Translations under genes and position numbers: made by a program
Notes under the pieces: model-generated
What the model was told of the DNA's origin: nothing
Seen by the model: the letters and a program-made list of their open reading frames with translations, nothing else
The model's database searches: none
NCBI GenBank assembly: GCA_013360215.1
Contig: JABWCP010000005.1
Location: 1 to 64,000, forward strand
DNA from: a bacterium
GTDB taxonomy: Bacteria > CLD3 > SB21
Direction of reading: 5' to 3'
Length of the DNA: 64,000 bases
Part shown: positions 16,790-25,656 of the stretch, one piece after another
How the letters are laid out: each line of letters opens with the position of its first letter
Numbering within the stretch: the stretch's first letter is position 1

Positions 16790-17434
16790 TTACTTCTTCA
16801 AGAGTTTAAAGGCATGCATCCATGAATTGGATGTAAAACCCGGAATACACCATAATATACAGAGCGGTTCTATCGCGCGGGCGGCTTCGACTTTGCCCAT
16901 ATCCGCCCAATCCCAACCAAACTGAGTTAATATAGACGTGACTTGCGCTTTGGCTGCATCGTTATTACCACAAATGAACATGGTGGGCGTACCTTCCGCC
17001 ATTTTGGGATTGACCATCAGGGCATTGCCAACACAACTAAAAGCTTTGACAAAATTGGCCTCCGGCGCAAGAACCTGTAATTGCTCCATCAATGATTCAT
17101 TGGGTCCGGTAAAAAATTGCAATACGCCGTTGACCGGAGGAACTTCTTTGATCGGGTTATTTACATCAATCACTGTTTTGTTTTTTAGGTTGTTGATGCC
17201 GGCGCTTTTGACTGCATCTGCAGCCGCATGACCTTTTACGGCAAGCACGATCAACTCACCAAATGATGCAGCCGATGCCATACTTCCCACCTGAGCTTTA
17301 TCACCGTTTTTGGATTTCCAGTCGGATAATTTATTTACGTCACGCGTTCCCATCATCACTTCATGACCATGTTTGATAAAACCACTGGCTAATACCTGAG
17401 CCACCTGACCGGAGCCGAGTACACCTATTTTCAT
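16790..17434 (-). CDS. NADP-binding oxidoreductase, F420-dependent-reductase fold
   Basis: 214 residues. The Rossmann motif is at the extreme N-terminus (GVLGSGQVAQVLASGF) and is followed by HEVMMGTRD, the usual NADP-recognising segment of the NADP oxidoreductase/F420H2:NADP family. Later motifs are VIDVNNPIKEV and FVKAFSCVGNALMVNP. The bacterial members often act as ferric or flavin reductases or have no known substrate; coenzyme F420 use should not be assumed. An inverted repeat lies upstream at 17488-17515. Confidence 0.85.
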   Translation of the reverse strand: MKIGVLGSGQVAQVLASGFIKHGHEVMMGTRDVNKLSDWKSKNGDKAQVGSMASAASFGELIVLAVKGHAAADAVKSAGINNLKNKTVIDVNNPIKEVPPVNGVLQFFTGPNESLMEQLQVLAPEANFVKAFSCVGNALMVNPKMAEGTPTMFICGNNDAAKAQVTSILTQFGWDWADMGKVEAARAIEPLCILWCIPGFTSNSWMHAFKLLKK

Positions 17435-17487
17435 ATTAATTTCTCCATTAGTTAATAAACTTTTTAAAATCGTTTTTCATCATATTC

Positions 17488-17515
17488 CGCGATTTGAATT
17501 GTATCCAATATCGCG
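17488..17515. promoter_or_regulatory. Inverted repeat upstream of the NADP-binding oxidoreductase
   Basis: CGCGAT and ATCGCG arms separated by 16 nt, 54 bp upstream of the oxidoreductase start and 16 bp after the exporter stop. It may be a regulator site or a weak hairpin after the exporter gene; there is no T-run. Confidence 0.35.
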
Positions 17516-17531
17516 AAACTAATTTGTTTAA

Positions 17532-19325
17532 TTAATTTTTTCGTGCCGAGTTTGCTTCCATCATATTTTTAACCGTCATATCGGATTTATTTTCTCCGAT
17601 TTGTTGACGCCACATGGCGTAATACAGTCCTTTTTGTGCAAGCAATTCGTCATGTTTTCCGGCTTCCCCTATGCGGCCTTTTTCTAATACGAATATCCGG
17701 TCGGCATGCATGATAGTCGAAAGGCGGTGCGCAATACATATCGTCATATGTTCCTGACGATGTGAGATATCACGGATCGTATGCGTGATTTCTTCTTCTG
17801 TCAGCGAATCAAGACTTGATGTCGCTTCATCAAAAACCAACAAACGCGGACGACGTAATAGCGCGCGGACTATGGACAAGCGTTGTTTTTCACCACCAGA
17901 AACCTTAACGCCGCCTTCGCCGATAACCGTATCGAGGCCCTTATCGGCACGCGCCAGCAAACTGCCGCATGCGGCTTTATTCAAAACATCGAGACATTCC
18001 TGATCCGTTGCCTTCGGATTGACAAACAATAGATTCTCCCGTATCGTACCCGCAAAAAGCTGTGTATCTTGCGTAACAAAGCCGATCTGCTCACGCAGCA
18101 CATCCAAATCAATCGTGTCGCCGCCATGGCCGTTATATCGTACGATACCGGACTGCGGTTTGTATAAACCGACAAGAAGTTTGACCAACGTTGTTTTACC
18201 GGCACCCGACGGGCCGACAAATGCAATCGTCTCGCCGCGATGCACCGAAAATGAAATTCCGTCCAAAGCATGGCGCTGCGCAGACTGATGTTTGAATACT
18301 ACATTTTCAAATTCTAATTTTTCTATATCGGCGATCGGTACGGGATTGGCCGGTTTGGCTTCGCGCGGCGTGTTGAGAATATCTTCAAAATTTTTGAGTG
18401 ACACCTCGGCTTCGCGATAAATATTGATAACGTTGCCTAACTCCTGTAACGGGCCAAATATGAAAAAGGAATAAATGAACAACGAAAAAAATTCGCCAAA
18501 TGTGATCTCCTGTGCGAAGATCAGATATAACATGATAAATAAAATCGAATTTCTAAGAAAATTAACCAGGGTCCCTTGTACAAAACTCAAGCTCCGTATG
18601 TACTTCACTTTTTTGAGTTCCAGCTTCAGTATCTTTTTGGTTGTACCGTTGAGACGTTCGATTTCTTGCTGTGCCAATCCCAAACTTTTGACCAATTCGA
18701 TATTGCGCAGGGATTCCGTCGTCGAACCCGCCAGTGCCGTGGTTTCTGAGACAATGGCTTTTTGGACTACTTTGATCTTTTTGCTAAGTACCGAACTCAC
18801 CCAGCCGATAATCGGTATGGTAGAAAAGTAAATCGGAGCGATAACCCAATGCACGCTGATCGCGTATGCCGTCACGAAAATAATTCCAACCAATGTCGTA
18901 AATAAAATATTGATAAAGGCTGAGATCAGGCGTTCGACATCGGTTCTGACTTTTTGAAGTTTACCCAGTGTTTCTCCGCTGCGCTGATCTTCAAACGTGC
19001 TATAAGGAAGCTCCAGTGAATGCCGCAGACCGTCGGAGTATATTTGCGCACCTAATTTTTGTGTGATCGTATTGATATAATAGTCCTGAAAATTTTTGGC
19101 AACACGCGACACAAAAGCGACGCCGATCGCCGCGCCGAGTAATACGGATACGCCTTTGACAAACTCCTCAAACGAATAATCTTTGTAACGCGTCGCATAT
19201 TCGTCGATCACGTGACGAAAAATCCACGGATCAAGCAACGAAAAAATCTGATTGACCGCTGCCAAAAACAACGCCAAAGCAACCAACTTCCAATAATTTT
19301 TCAGATACCCGATCAATAACTTCAT
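17532..19325 (-). CDS. ABC exporter, MsbA/BmrA type (fused permease-ATPase)
   Basis: 597-residue half transporter that works as a dimer. The N-terminal six-helix exporter domain spans about residues 1-310. The ATPase domain follows: Walker A GPSGAGKTT, Q-loop FVTQDTQLF, signature VSGGEKQRLS, Walker B LLVFDEATSSLD and switch His in CIAHRLSTI. All catalytic residues are intact, so a homodimer is feasible. It lies 34 bp downstream of the DUF2798 gene and is probably the last gene of the NmrA-type operon. The substrate (drug, lipid or conjugate) is not evident. Confidence 0.92.
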   Translation of the reverse strand: MKLLIGYLKNYWKLVALALFLAAVNQIFSLLDPWIFRHVIDEYATRYKDYSFEEFVKGVSVLLGAAIGVAFVSRVAKNFQDYYINTITQKLGAQIYSDGLRHSLELPYSTFEDQRSGETLGKLQKVRTDVERLISAFINILFTTLVGIIFVTAYAISVHWVIAPIYFSTIPIIGWVSSVLSKKIKVVQKAIVSETTALAGSTTESLRNIELVKSLGLAQQEIERLNGTTKKILKLELKKVKYIRSLSFVQGTLVNFLRNSILFIMLYLIFAQEITFGEFFSLFIYSFFIFGPLQELGNVINIYREAEVSLKNFEDILNTPREAKPANPVPIADIEKLEFENVVFKHQSAQRHALDGISFSVHRGETIAFVGPSGAGKTTLVKLLVGLYKPQSGIVRYNGHGGDTIDLDVLREQIGFVTQDTQLFAGTIRENLLFVNPKATDQECLDVLNKAACGSLLARADKGLDTVIGEGGVKVSGGEKQRLSIVRALLRRPRLLVFDEATSSLDSLTEEEITHTIRDISHRQEHMTICIAHRLSTIMHADRIFVLEKGRIGEAGKHDELLAQKGLYYAMWRQQIGENKSDMTVKNMMEANSARKN

Positions 19326-19359
19326 AATCTCATACTTTCAATTAACTGACTTAGCAAAA

Positions 19360-19584
19360 TTATTCTGTAATCATTTCGACCAGACGACGTATGCGCGGAA
19401 CAGCTATGTACGCGACGGGAAAAGCCACTAAAAACGAAAAACCCCAGGCCTGAAGCCATAAATTGACATGCCACATTTCTACACCAAATGTGCGAAGTGT
19501 CATAACCAGTGACATAATGCAACTCAACGTCAGCGCCATAAAGAGGACGAATAACACTTGGGAATGCTTTTTGTTAAACTTCAT
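19360..19584 (-). CDS. DUF2798 membrane protein
   Basis: 74 residues with two transmembrane helices (about 8-30 and 38-62) and the family pattern LSCIMSLVMTLRTFGV then WLQAWGFSFLVAFPVAY and the closing VPRIRRLVEMIT. DUF2798 proteins are small integral membrane proteins of unknown function. It lies 15 bp downstream of the isomerase-like gene and 34 bp before the exporter gene, so it is part of that operon. Confidence 0.85.
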   Translation of the reverse strand: MKFNKKHSQVLFVLFMALTLSCIMSLVMTLRTFGVEMWHVNLWLQAWGFSFLVAFPVAYIAVPRIRRLVEMITE

Positions 19585-19599
19585 ACTTAGAATCCGCTT

Positions 19600-19896
19600 T
19601 TAATTGATCGAAAATAAGGTCGAACGCACTGTAGCTTTATTGTGAAAAGCTAATTCATAAATATCGAAGCGAAAATAATCATACAGTGGAAACGTAGCTA
19701 ATATGTCAAACGCTTCCGAATCACTTTGAGCCCGGATGACAATCCAGAGTTTGGTACGATCGGCAGACAAAGCATAACTTTGTACAACCCGTTCTTCCAA
19801 TAACCGATTGATCAATGTGCGCTGTTCCGGAATTTTGGAGAAAAACGCTTCATCGGGAAATTCTGGTAAAGATACATCCACCATATATTGATTCAC
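19600..19896 (-). CDS. Muconolactone isomerase-like small protein
   Basis: 98 residues with the ferredoxin-like dimeric alpha-beta barrel pattern of the muconolactone isomerase/YciI group: a short first strand (YMVDVSLPE), a helix with EQRTLINRLLEERVV, the stretch LWIVIRAQSDSEAFDILATF and the ending PLYDYFRFDIYEL. The family includes enzymes acting on aromatic breakdown products and proteins without known substrate. It sits 21 bp downstream of the NmrA-type reductase gene. Similarity is moderate, so the enzymatic role is inferred. Confidence 0.65.
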   Translation of the reverse strand: MNQYMVDVSLPEFPDEAFFSKIPEQRTLINRLLEERVVQSYALSADRTKLWIVIRAQSDSEAFDILATFPLYDYFRFDIYELAFHNKATVRSTLFSIN

Positions 19897-19917
19897 TGTA
19901 CACCTCCTGCATTATTT

Positions 19918-20772
19918 TTAAAACCGCGCCGCATTATCTTTGGCAAATTGCTCAAAACCTATCGGATCTTTCCCGGTCATATCGCGCGTCACATTTGAAA
20001 TTTCAGCGGCGTACCCCGCTTTGTTGATCGCATGAAGCTCTAATAACCCGTCAATGGCCCAGTTCGGCATTTGCATTTCTATCATCGCTTTACGCGCCGC
20101 TTCTTCGGGCACGTCCGTGTAGGAAATGCTTTTGCCCGTTGCTTTGGAAAGTATCTTTGAAACTTCGTTGACACTCAATGCTTCGGGACCGGTGATCGTA
20201 TAAGCTTTGCCGGCGTGTCCGCTGTGAGTTAATACATGCGCTGCTACGGCCGCAATATCACGGACGTCCACCCAACTTACTTTGCCTTCACCCAACGGCA
20301 GGTATATTACATCATTTTGAGGTGGAAAGAAATTGATAAAATTTTGCATAAACGAATTGGGACGCAGATGTGTATAAGGAATGCCGCTGGCTTCAATATA
20401 TTTTTCAACTTCGCGATGCCAGCGCACCAAAGTAATACCCGGCTCGGCATCCGCTCCGGCGGCCGATAATTTGACGATGTACTGTACTCCGGCTTTTTTT
20501 GCTGCATCCACGATACGTTTCCCCATCGTGACGGATTCATCGGTAAACGGAGTAAGCATAAATAATTGCTTCACGCCACGGAGTGCATTTTCGATCGAAG
20601 ACGGCAAAGTATAGTCTATGTGTACCGGCACTACATATTCGCTTGCTAAGGTTTCAGCTTTTTTTATATCACGGACTCCCGCTTTCACTTTGACTCCGAG
20701 TGTGGCGAGGTGTTTGAGTAATTGCGAGGCTGTTGTACCGGTCGCACCGGTGATGAATATCGAATTCGACAT
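19918..20772 (-). CDS. NmrA-type NAD(P)H:quinone oxidoreductase-like protein (QorB/YtfG-like)
   Basis: 284 residues of the atypical short-chain dehydrogenase NmrA/HSCARG group. The nucleotide-binding loop is ITGATGTTASQLLKHL at residues 6-21; YIVKLSAAGAD and HLRPNSFMQNFINFF are typical of YtfG/QorB-like quinone reductases. The divergent HxlR regulator gene begins 135 bp away, the same arrangement as ytfG-ytfH in E. coli, which supports a quinone or electrophile detoxification role. First gene of the operon that continues with the isomerase-like protein, DUF2798 and an ABC exporter. Confidence 0.85.
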   Translation of the reverse strand: MSNSIFITGATGTTASQLLKHLATLGVKVKAGVRDIKKAETLASEYVVPVHIDYTLPSSIENALRGVKQLFMLTPFTDESVTMGKRIVDAAKKAGVQYIVKLSAAGADAEPGITLVRWHREVEKYIEASGIPYTHLRPNSFMQNFINFFPPQNDVIYLPLGEGKVSWVDVRDIAAVAAHVLTHSGHAGKAYTITGPEALSVNEVSKILSKATGKSISYTDVPEEAARKAMIEMQMPNWAIDGLLELHAINKAGYAAEISNVTRDMTGKDPIGFEQFAKDNAARF

Positions 20773-20860
20773 AAGTTTCTCCTAATAAATGGATTTATAG
20801 GTTGCCAATTAACAATGATAGTGTTAATTTAATCTTAAAGTTACCATTCGTCAAGTAAGC

Positions 20861-20893
20861 ACTATAAAGTATTATAGTATCTAAAAGGATACT
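20861..20893. promoter_or_regulatory. Two adjoining inverted repeats, putative HxlR operators
   Basis: ACTATAA-N4-TTATAGT (20861-20878) and AGTATC-N6-GATACT (20876-20893) are both perfect and overlap by three bases. They lie directly upstream of the HxlR start at 20907 and in the divergent promoter of the NmrA-type operon, the expected place for HxlR-family operators. Confidence 0.65.
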
Positions 20894-20906
20894 AATGGAG
20901 TAACAC

Positions 20907-21266
20907 ATGAAAAAGCAATTACCATTTTGTCCGGTCAATGCAACACTCAATGTGATCGGAGGACGCTGGAAACCGGTCATACTCAACCTCCTGCGCGAAG
21001 ATACACTTCGGTTTAGCGCGTTGAAACGCCAAATACCGGGTATAACACAGAAGATGCTCACCCAGCAATTGCGTGAATTAGAACAAGATGGCATCGTTCA
21101 TCGCGAGGTATTTCCCGAGGTACCTCCGAGAGTCGAATATTCGTTGACCGAATTTGGTCAAAGCTTAAAACCTATACTGAAAGCAATGTGCAGTTGGGGA
21201 TCTGAACACCGGCGGTATCTGGACCGTAAATTGAAAGAAAATAGATCCGTCGAAGAAGCCGCATAA
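20907..21266 (+). CDS. HxlR-family regulator with N-terminal Cys (YodB/QorR-like)
   Basis: 119-residue winged-helix repressor. The family core is clear: [37 protein letters not shown] and [20 protein letters not shown]. Cys8, in the motif PFCPVNATL, sits where YodB, CatR and HypR carry the single redox-active cysteine that senses quinones and other electrophiles. Preceded by atggag and by two perfect inverted repeats. Divergent from the NmrA-type gene; the downstream GNAT gene starts 5 bp later and is likely co-transcribed. Confidence 0.92.
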   Translation: MKKQLPFCPVNATLNVIGGRWKPVILNLLREDTLRFSALKRQIPGITQKMLTQQLRELEQDGIVHREVFPEVPPRVEYSLTEFGQSLKPILKAMCSWGSEHRRYLDRKLKENRSVEEAA

Positions 21267-21271
21267 ACACA

Positions 21272-21775
21272 ATGAAACAACCCACACGACTACATAATTT
21301 CATCATCCGCAAGGCTAGCATTGAGGATGTACCTCTGATCTTAAATTTTATCACCGAACTGGCAGAATACGAAAAACTTCGTCATGAAGTCGTCGCAACG
21401 GAAGCTCTTTTACAAAAAAATCTTTTCGATAATAACCCAAAAGCTGAAGTCATCATCGGCGAATTGGATGGAAACCCTGTATGCTTCGCTCTATTTTTTC
21501 ACAATTTTTCGACTTTTTTGGGTAAACCCGGAATTTATTTGGAAGATTTATACGTAAGACCCGCCGTTCGTAGCCAAGGAATAGGCCGTATTATGCTGGC
21601 TTACTTGGCAAAACTGGCTATCGAACGAGACTGTGGACGACTGGAGTGGTGGGTATTAGATTGGAATAAACGGGCCATACAATTTTATGAATCTATCGGC
21701 GCTACACCGATGGACGAGTGGACTGTATTTCGTGTTACCGGCAGAAACCTGGAAGAGTTAAAAAACGAATTCTGA
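21272..21775 (+). CDS. GNAT-family N-acetyltransferase
   Basis: 167 residues of the GCN5-related acetyltransferase fold, resembling the spermidine/diamine acetyltransferase (SAT) group: FIIRKASIEDVPLILNFI at the start, LAEYEKLRHEVVAT, then GIYLEDLYVRPAVRSQGIGR with the acetyl-CoA pyrophosphate loop RSQGIGR. The later LEWWVLDWNKRAIQFYESIG is also typical. The substrate is not defined. It follows the HxlR gene by 5 bp, so the two are co-transcribed and the enzyme may belong to the same stress response. Confidence 0.9.
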   Translation: MKQPTRLHNFIIRKASIEDVPLILNFITELAEYEKLRHEVVATEALLQKNLFDNNPKAEVIIGELDGNPVCFALFFHNFSTFLGKPGIYLEDLYVRPAVRSQGIGRIMLAYLAKLAIERDCGRLEWWVLDWNKRAIQFYESIGATPMDEWTVFRVTGRNLEELKNEF

Positions 21776-21970
21776 TCAACGGCTAATCTGTCATTTGATA
21801 AGCGTGAATCTTTCGTGAACAAGTAGAAAGTATTCTGAAATCTTTTACACTAAATATAACTACAGTGATAGATCAAAAGCGGATGTAATCTAGCGCTATT
21901 GTATATAGCAACTTGGTATGGCGTACTTGAAAAGCGGGTTTATTTTTCAGTCAGAAGGAGACGCGATAGC

Positions 21971-22834
21971 CTAGTTGTGCTGAACGTTATTTTGTTTTAC
22001 TGAACGAAAAGTAACCACAGGTACCGGCGAATTATTGACCACTTCGGAGGTAACGCTGCCCATCAATACGCGCTTCAATCCTGTGCGTCCGTGTGTACCC
22101 ATCGCAATAACATCAATTTCATTTTTGACGGCACATTCGATGATGCCGGCCCCTTCGGTATGCGCTTTGACCATCATCGTACGGTAAATCACACCCGTAA
22201 TGTCAATCCTTGAAAGAAAACGCTCAAAATCATCCTGAATGCTTTTTTCCGTTTCGTTTTTATGCGAAACAGAAACATAAACGAGCGTCAATTCGCATGC
22301 AAAATCCCGTGCATAGGCAATAATTTGTTTCATCGTTTGACGGCACATATCTGAAAAATCAACAGGAATGAGCATTCTGCAAATATGGTTGGCATCACGT
22401 TTTTGGCGAATGGTCATCACGGGACAAGGCGCCTGGCGCACTATGCGTTCAGCATTGGAGCCGATGATCGCATTGATGCCACTTTCCCCATGCGTACCCA
22501 TGATGATCATATCCGCCTTGATATTGCGCGCCGTTTCGACAATCTGATAATACGGCCTGCCGATCACCACGTGTTTATGTCCCACGACCCCGTGGTGCAA
22601 GCGCTGAATCGTATCGTCTAATTTTTTGTCGGCATAACTCGTTACATTATCCGATAACTGGTGCAGGTCGTTATCCCCGTAAGGCCCCATGGGGTTAAGC
22701 AAATACGTCGCTTCATCCACATACAAAAACTCCAGCGAAGCTTTATATTTTTTTGCGGTCAGTACAGCATATTCCAACGCCGCATCGGCGCAATCCGAAA
22801 AATCGGTCGGAAATAATATTTTATCTATTTTCAT
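21971..22834 (-). CDS. Tandem universal stress protein
   Basis: 287 residues made of two UspA domains (about 1-145 and 150-280). Both carry the ATP-binding glycine motif: GTHGESGINAIIGSNAERIV in the first and GTHGRTGLKRVLMGS in the second. Both start with the strand KILFPTDFSD / RMLIPVDFSD with its conserved Asp. Tandem UspA proteins usually bind ATP and act in stress, redox or anoxia responses. Located 85 bp downstream of nrfA on the same strand, so it may be expressed with nitrite respiration. Confidence 0.93.
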   Translation of the reverse strand: MKIDKILFPTDFSDCADAALEYAVLTAKKYKASLEFLYVDEATYLLNPMGPYGDNDLHQLSDNVTSYADKKLDDTIQRLHHGVVGHKHVVIGRPYYQIVETARNIKADMIIMGTHGESGINAIIGSNAERIVRQAPCPVMTIRQKRDANHICRMLIPVDFSDMCRQTMKQIIAYARDFACELTLVYVSVSHKNETEKSIQDDFERFLSRIDITGVIYRTMMVKAHTEGAGIIECAVKNEIDVIAMGTHGRTGLKRVLMGSVTSEVVNNSPVPVVTFRSVKQNNVQHN

Positions 22835-22919
22835 ATCATAACTCCTGCCATCCTACCTAAAAATAGGATAACTCGTAAAAACACAAAACGACGCGTATCA
22901 TGCTAAACGATGATAATGA

Positions 22920-24404
22920 TCACTCAATTTTTGTGCCCATTTTGGCTTGTCGTTCGGTTGCTTTTTTATCCCATTCCGGCAAAACATTTTTTATAAACTC
23001 ATCTTTTGCCGCTTTAAGTTTTGTCATGTCCAGACCGATAAACGCCTGCGCCTTTTCTTTCGTTGTGATATCAGGCATCGTGATCGGCCACGCTACGCCT
23101 TTGGCCATCAAAACCTGCGATAATAAAATCCGGGCTTCCTGTGCCTTTTGGATGCCTGCGCCTAAAACGCGCGCCGCCTCAAGCGGTGCATGAAACGAAC
23201 CACCGTGACTCGCGGCAACATAGTCCCAGCGCCACTGTGCCTGGCGTATCAATTGTAACGCCGGCTTCATTTCATTCTCAGTTGCACCTTTTTCCCATGC
23301 TGTTTTGGCTTCGATATGTGCTTTGGCTAAAACGTCTTCCAGGCGTGAACGCACTTCGATCACTTTGTCCTGACGATCATTCACATTTTTTCGAAGCGTC
23401 TCTTCGCTCTCGCGATGGCACACCTGACACGAACCGGCGATATTGTTAAGCGGACTTTGGATTTTATGGTCGGTAAACTTAACGCCGCCCTGGCTACGGT
23501 ACGGCATATGACAATCCGCACAGGATACACCGCGTTCTGCGTGAATACCTGTTTTGAAAATTTCGTAATCCGGATGCTGCGCTTTGAGCATCGGCGCTTT
23601 ACTTACGGCATGTACCCAATCTACATGTTGTACCGAGTCATAATAAGACTCCATCTGTTCCGCCGTAAATCCCTTGTCCCAAGGGAAAGTCAGATACTTG
23701 TCCTCTTTTCCTTTAAAATAATACTCGACATGGCACTGTGCGCAAACCAATGAACGCATATCTTGATGATTTGATTTTTCCACATCCATACCGCGTCGTT
23801 TAAAAGCTTCGGCTAATGCAGGGCGCGTAATGCGAAGATTCATCGTCTTTGGATCATGGCAATCCTGACAACCGATGGGATTAACTATTTCATGGCCAAG
23901 ATTATCCCATTTTTCTTTATAAAAATTGGGAGCGCCGCGTTCATTCATTACGCGCGGTACATCCGTGCTTTTGCATGTCCAGCACGTACCGGGCTGCGGA
24001 GCGCCGGTGCGCAAGGTTTTCCGAATATCTTCGACCGCATAATAATGACCGCGGGCTTGTTTAAAATCTTTAGAAAATGCATAACCGGCAAAAAGAATAA
24101 CTACATTCGGATATTCAGCAAGTACATCGCGGGTTGCGCTCCCGCCATGTTTGCTGCGAAACGATGTATCTTGCGTACTCATATACGTTTCATATTCGCG
24201 CGGAAAATTTTCACCCCACACTTCATTGCGCGGTTCCCAATCAGCGATTGGTTTGACCATTTGAAACAATGTTTTCTCTTCACCGCGACGCTCCATCACG
24301 GTATTGGCAAACATGCCAACGAGAAACACAATGCCCACGGTTGCAAAAAAAAGCAACCAACCGATCCACGGCTTTTCCTGAACCGTTTGGATAATGTTTT
24401 TCAT
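22920..24404 (-). CDS. nrfA: Ammonia-forming cytochrome c nitrite reductase, catalytic subunit
   Basis: Periplasmic pentahaem enzyme reducing nitrite to ammonium with six electrons. 494 residues with an N-terminal membrane/signal helix (about 15-33). Haem sites in order: CWTCK (the active-site haem with Lys ligand), CQDCH, CAQCH, CADCH and CQVCH, exactly the NrfA set. The catalytic residues are in place: Arg in LRITRPAL, Tyr in CAQCHVEYYF, and His in KTGIHAERGVSC. It follows nrfH by 15 bp. The gene pair nrfHA uses menaquinol as electron donor, consistent with mqnC in this window. Confidence 0.97.
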   Translation of the reverse strand: MKNIIQTVQEKPWIGWLLFFATVGIVFLVGMFANTVMERRGEEKTLFQMVKPIADWEPRNEVWGENFPREYETYMSTQDTSFRSKHGGSATRDVLAEYPNVVILFAGYAFSKDFKQARGHYYAVEDIRKTLRTGAPQPGTCWTCKSTDVPRVMNERGAPNFYKEKWDNLGHEIVNPIGCQDCHDPKTMNLRITRPALAEAFKRRGMDVEKSNHQDMRSLVCAQCHVEYYFKGKEDKYLTFPWDKGFTAEQMESYYDSVQHVDWVHAVSKAPMLKAQHPDYEIFKTGIHAERGVSCADCHMPYRSQGGVKFTDHKIQSPLNNIAGSCQVCHRESEETLRKNVNDRQDKVIEVRSRLEDVLAKAHIEAKTAWEKGATENEMKPALQLIRQAQWRWDYVAASHGGSFHAPLEAARVLGAGIQKAQEARILLSQVLMAKGVAWPITMPDITTKEKAQAFIGLDMTKLKAAKDEFIKNVLPEWDKKATERQAKMGTKIE

Positions 24405-24419
24405 ACTGTAAACCTCGAT

Positions 24420-25046
24420 TTAAGGGTGAAGCGTAGTATCTAAATTTGTTTTTTGCGGATTTTTTAAAAACGATTCCATCCAATCCGGCATAACCTTGGC
24501 CAAACGAGGGACGCGTGCATAGGGCGTGGAGGCCAGGCTATTGACGCGACCGTGTGGCGTTTCACGGTGGCATTGCCAGCAAAGAAGGCCTTCACCGTGC
24601 CGAGATTCAGCATACGAAGTACGCCCCGCTGAAACACGTTCAGTAAGACTGTTGTGACAACGTTGGCAGTTTTCCTGCACAACCGCCGCTCCGGCTTCTT
24701 TGATCTGAATTACCTGCGGTTCCATGCGTAACGTAAACATTGTGGCGTGACGAAGCCCGTCTTGCGCTTTAAAAAAATACTTTCGAATTATATTATCGTG
24801 CGGAACATGACAGTCGTTGCATACCGCAACGCGTGCATGGCTTCCGTGTTGCCAGGTTGCAAATTGCGGCGCCATAACATGGCAATTGACGCACGTAGCC
24901 GGATCATCCGATAGATATGAAACAGCATTGGAAATTTTGAGAATCACCAATCCCAAGCCAAAAAGAATACCCATGAGAATTAAAACAGGGAACCGCCACT
25001 GATCAGGCGGTATAACCAGCACAATAAGTTCTCGCAGTTTTCTCAT
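24420..25046 (-). CDS. nrfH: Cytochrome c nitrite reductase membrane subunit (tetrahaem NrfH)
   Basis: Membrane-anchored quinol dehydrogenase of the NapC/NirT family that passes electrons from menaquinol to NrfA. 208 residues: one transmembrane helix near the N-terminus (about 22-42) and four CxxCH haem sites, CVNCH, CNDCH, CQRCH and CWQCH. The sequence LSDDPATCVNCHVMAPQFATW is the usual NrfH start of the haem domain. First gene of the nrfHA pair; more than 600 bp of non-coding DNA lies upstream and should hold the promoter. No clear FNR palindrome was recognised there. Confidence 0.95.
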   Translation of the reverse strand: MRKLRELIVLVIPPDQWRFPVLILMGILFGLGLVILKISNAVSYLSDDPATCVNCHVMAPQFATWQHGSHARVAVCNDCHVPHDNIIRKYFFKAQDGLRHATMFTLRMEPQVIQIKEAGAAVVQENCQRCHNSLTERVSAGRTSYAESRHGEGLLCWQCHRETPHGRVNSLASTPYARVPRLAKVMPDWMESFLKNPQKTNLDTTLHP

Positions 25047-25656
25047 AATGCTCTGATTCCAAAAGCTTTTTATATAAAAAAGACAACACTATCTCAAATT
25101 TAACAGTAAATCTTACTGAAATCACACAGAGCACACCATGACAAAAGTCATTAAAATATTGATTTACGGGTCAGCTACGAAATGAACGAATATCAAAAAA
25201 AAACGATGTTTTTTTTATAACTGACAATTATCACTTACAAACCCCCATACTGTCAGATGATTTGTATATGCTTAAAAAACGAATAACATCAAAAAATAGA
25301 ATCAATATTGGGCTTTTTTTGATTTTTCGAACTTTGAAATGCACTATTGGCGACGATACATTGCGTCAACCTGCCAGATAATGACGCGCTAGAACGTTGT
25401 AGCGCGGGAGAGGGAATATGCAAAGCGTTCTTCTTGTATACTAGAAAGCTCGCTGAGTCATCAGGATAAAAGAAAAAAGTATCAATCTTAAATCTTATTC
25501 ACAACGCCTACGTGTGAAGTGATTGTTTTGAAAAAATCATTGCGGTCGTGTCGAATCAATACCTCCTCATACATGCCGCCCATTCGACTAACTCGGATGT
25601 ATTCATTCGTTGACCGGTATTGTCGCCTCAGAAAGTCACGTATCGCTTGCGTTCTC
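25047..25656. other. Gene-free region upstream of nrfH
   Basis: 610 bp between the S9 peptidase stop and the nrfH start. It holds the likely nrfHA promoter in the left part. A perfect 7-bp hairpin (CGCGCTA/TAGCGCG, 25385-25406) is followed on the plus strand by an SD-like gggagaggg and an eight-codon mini-ORF starting at 25418, with nothing downstream on that strand. A minus-strand frame of 66 codons (25488-25688) runs into the end of the peptidase gene and has no recognisable family. I assign no gene. Confidence 0.55.

Noticed and set aside
16790-17434. Evidence for coenzyme F420 metabolism
   Set aside because: The fold is shared by many NADP-binding reductases in organisms without F420, and no F420 biosynthesis gene is present in the window.
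25385-25445. Perfect 7-bp hairpin followed by an SD-like sequence and an eight-codon ORF, resembling a leader-peptide attenuator
   Set aside because: No plus-strand gene follows for more than 3 kb, so there is nothing for a leader to control.
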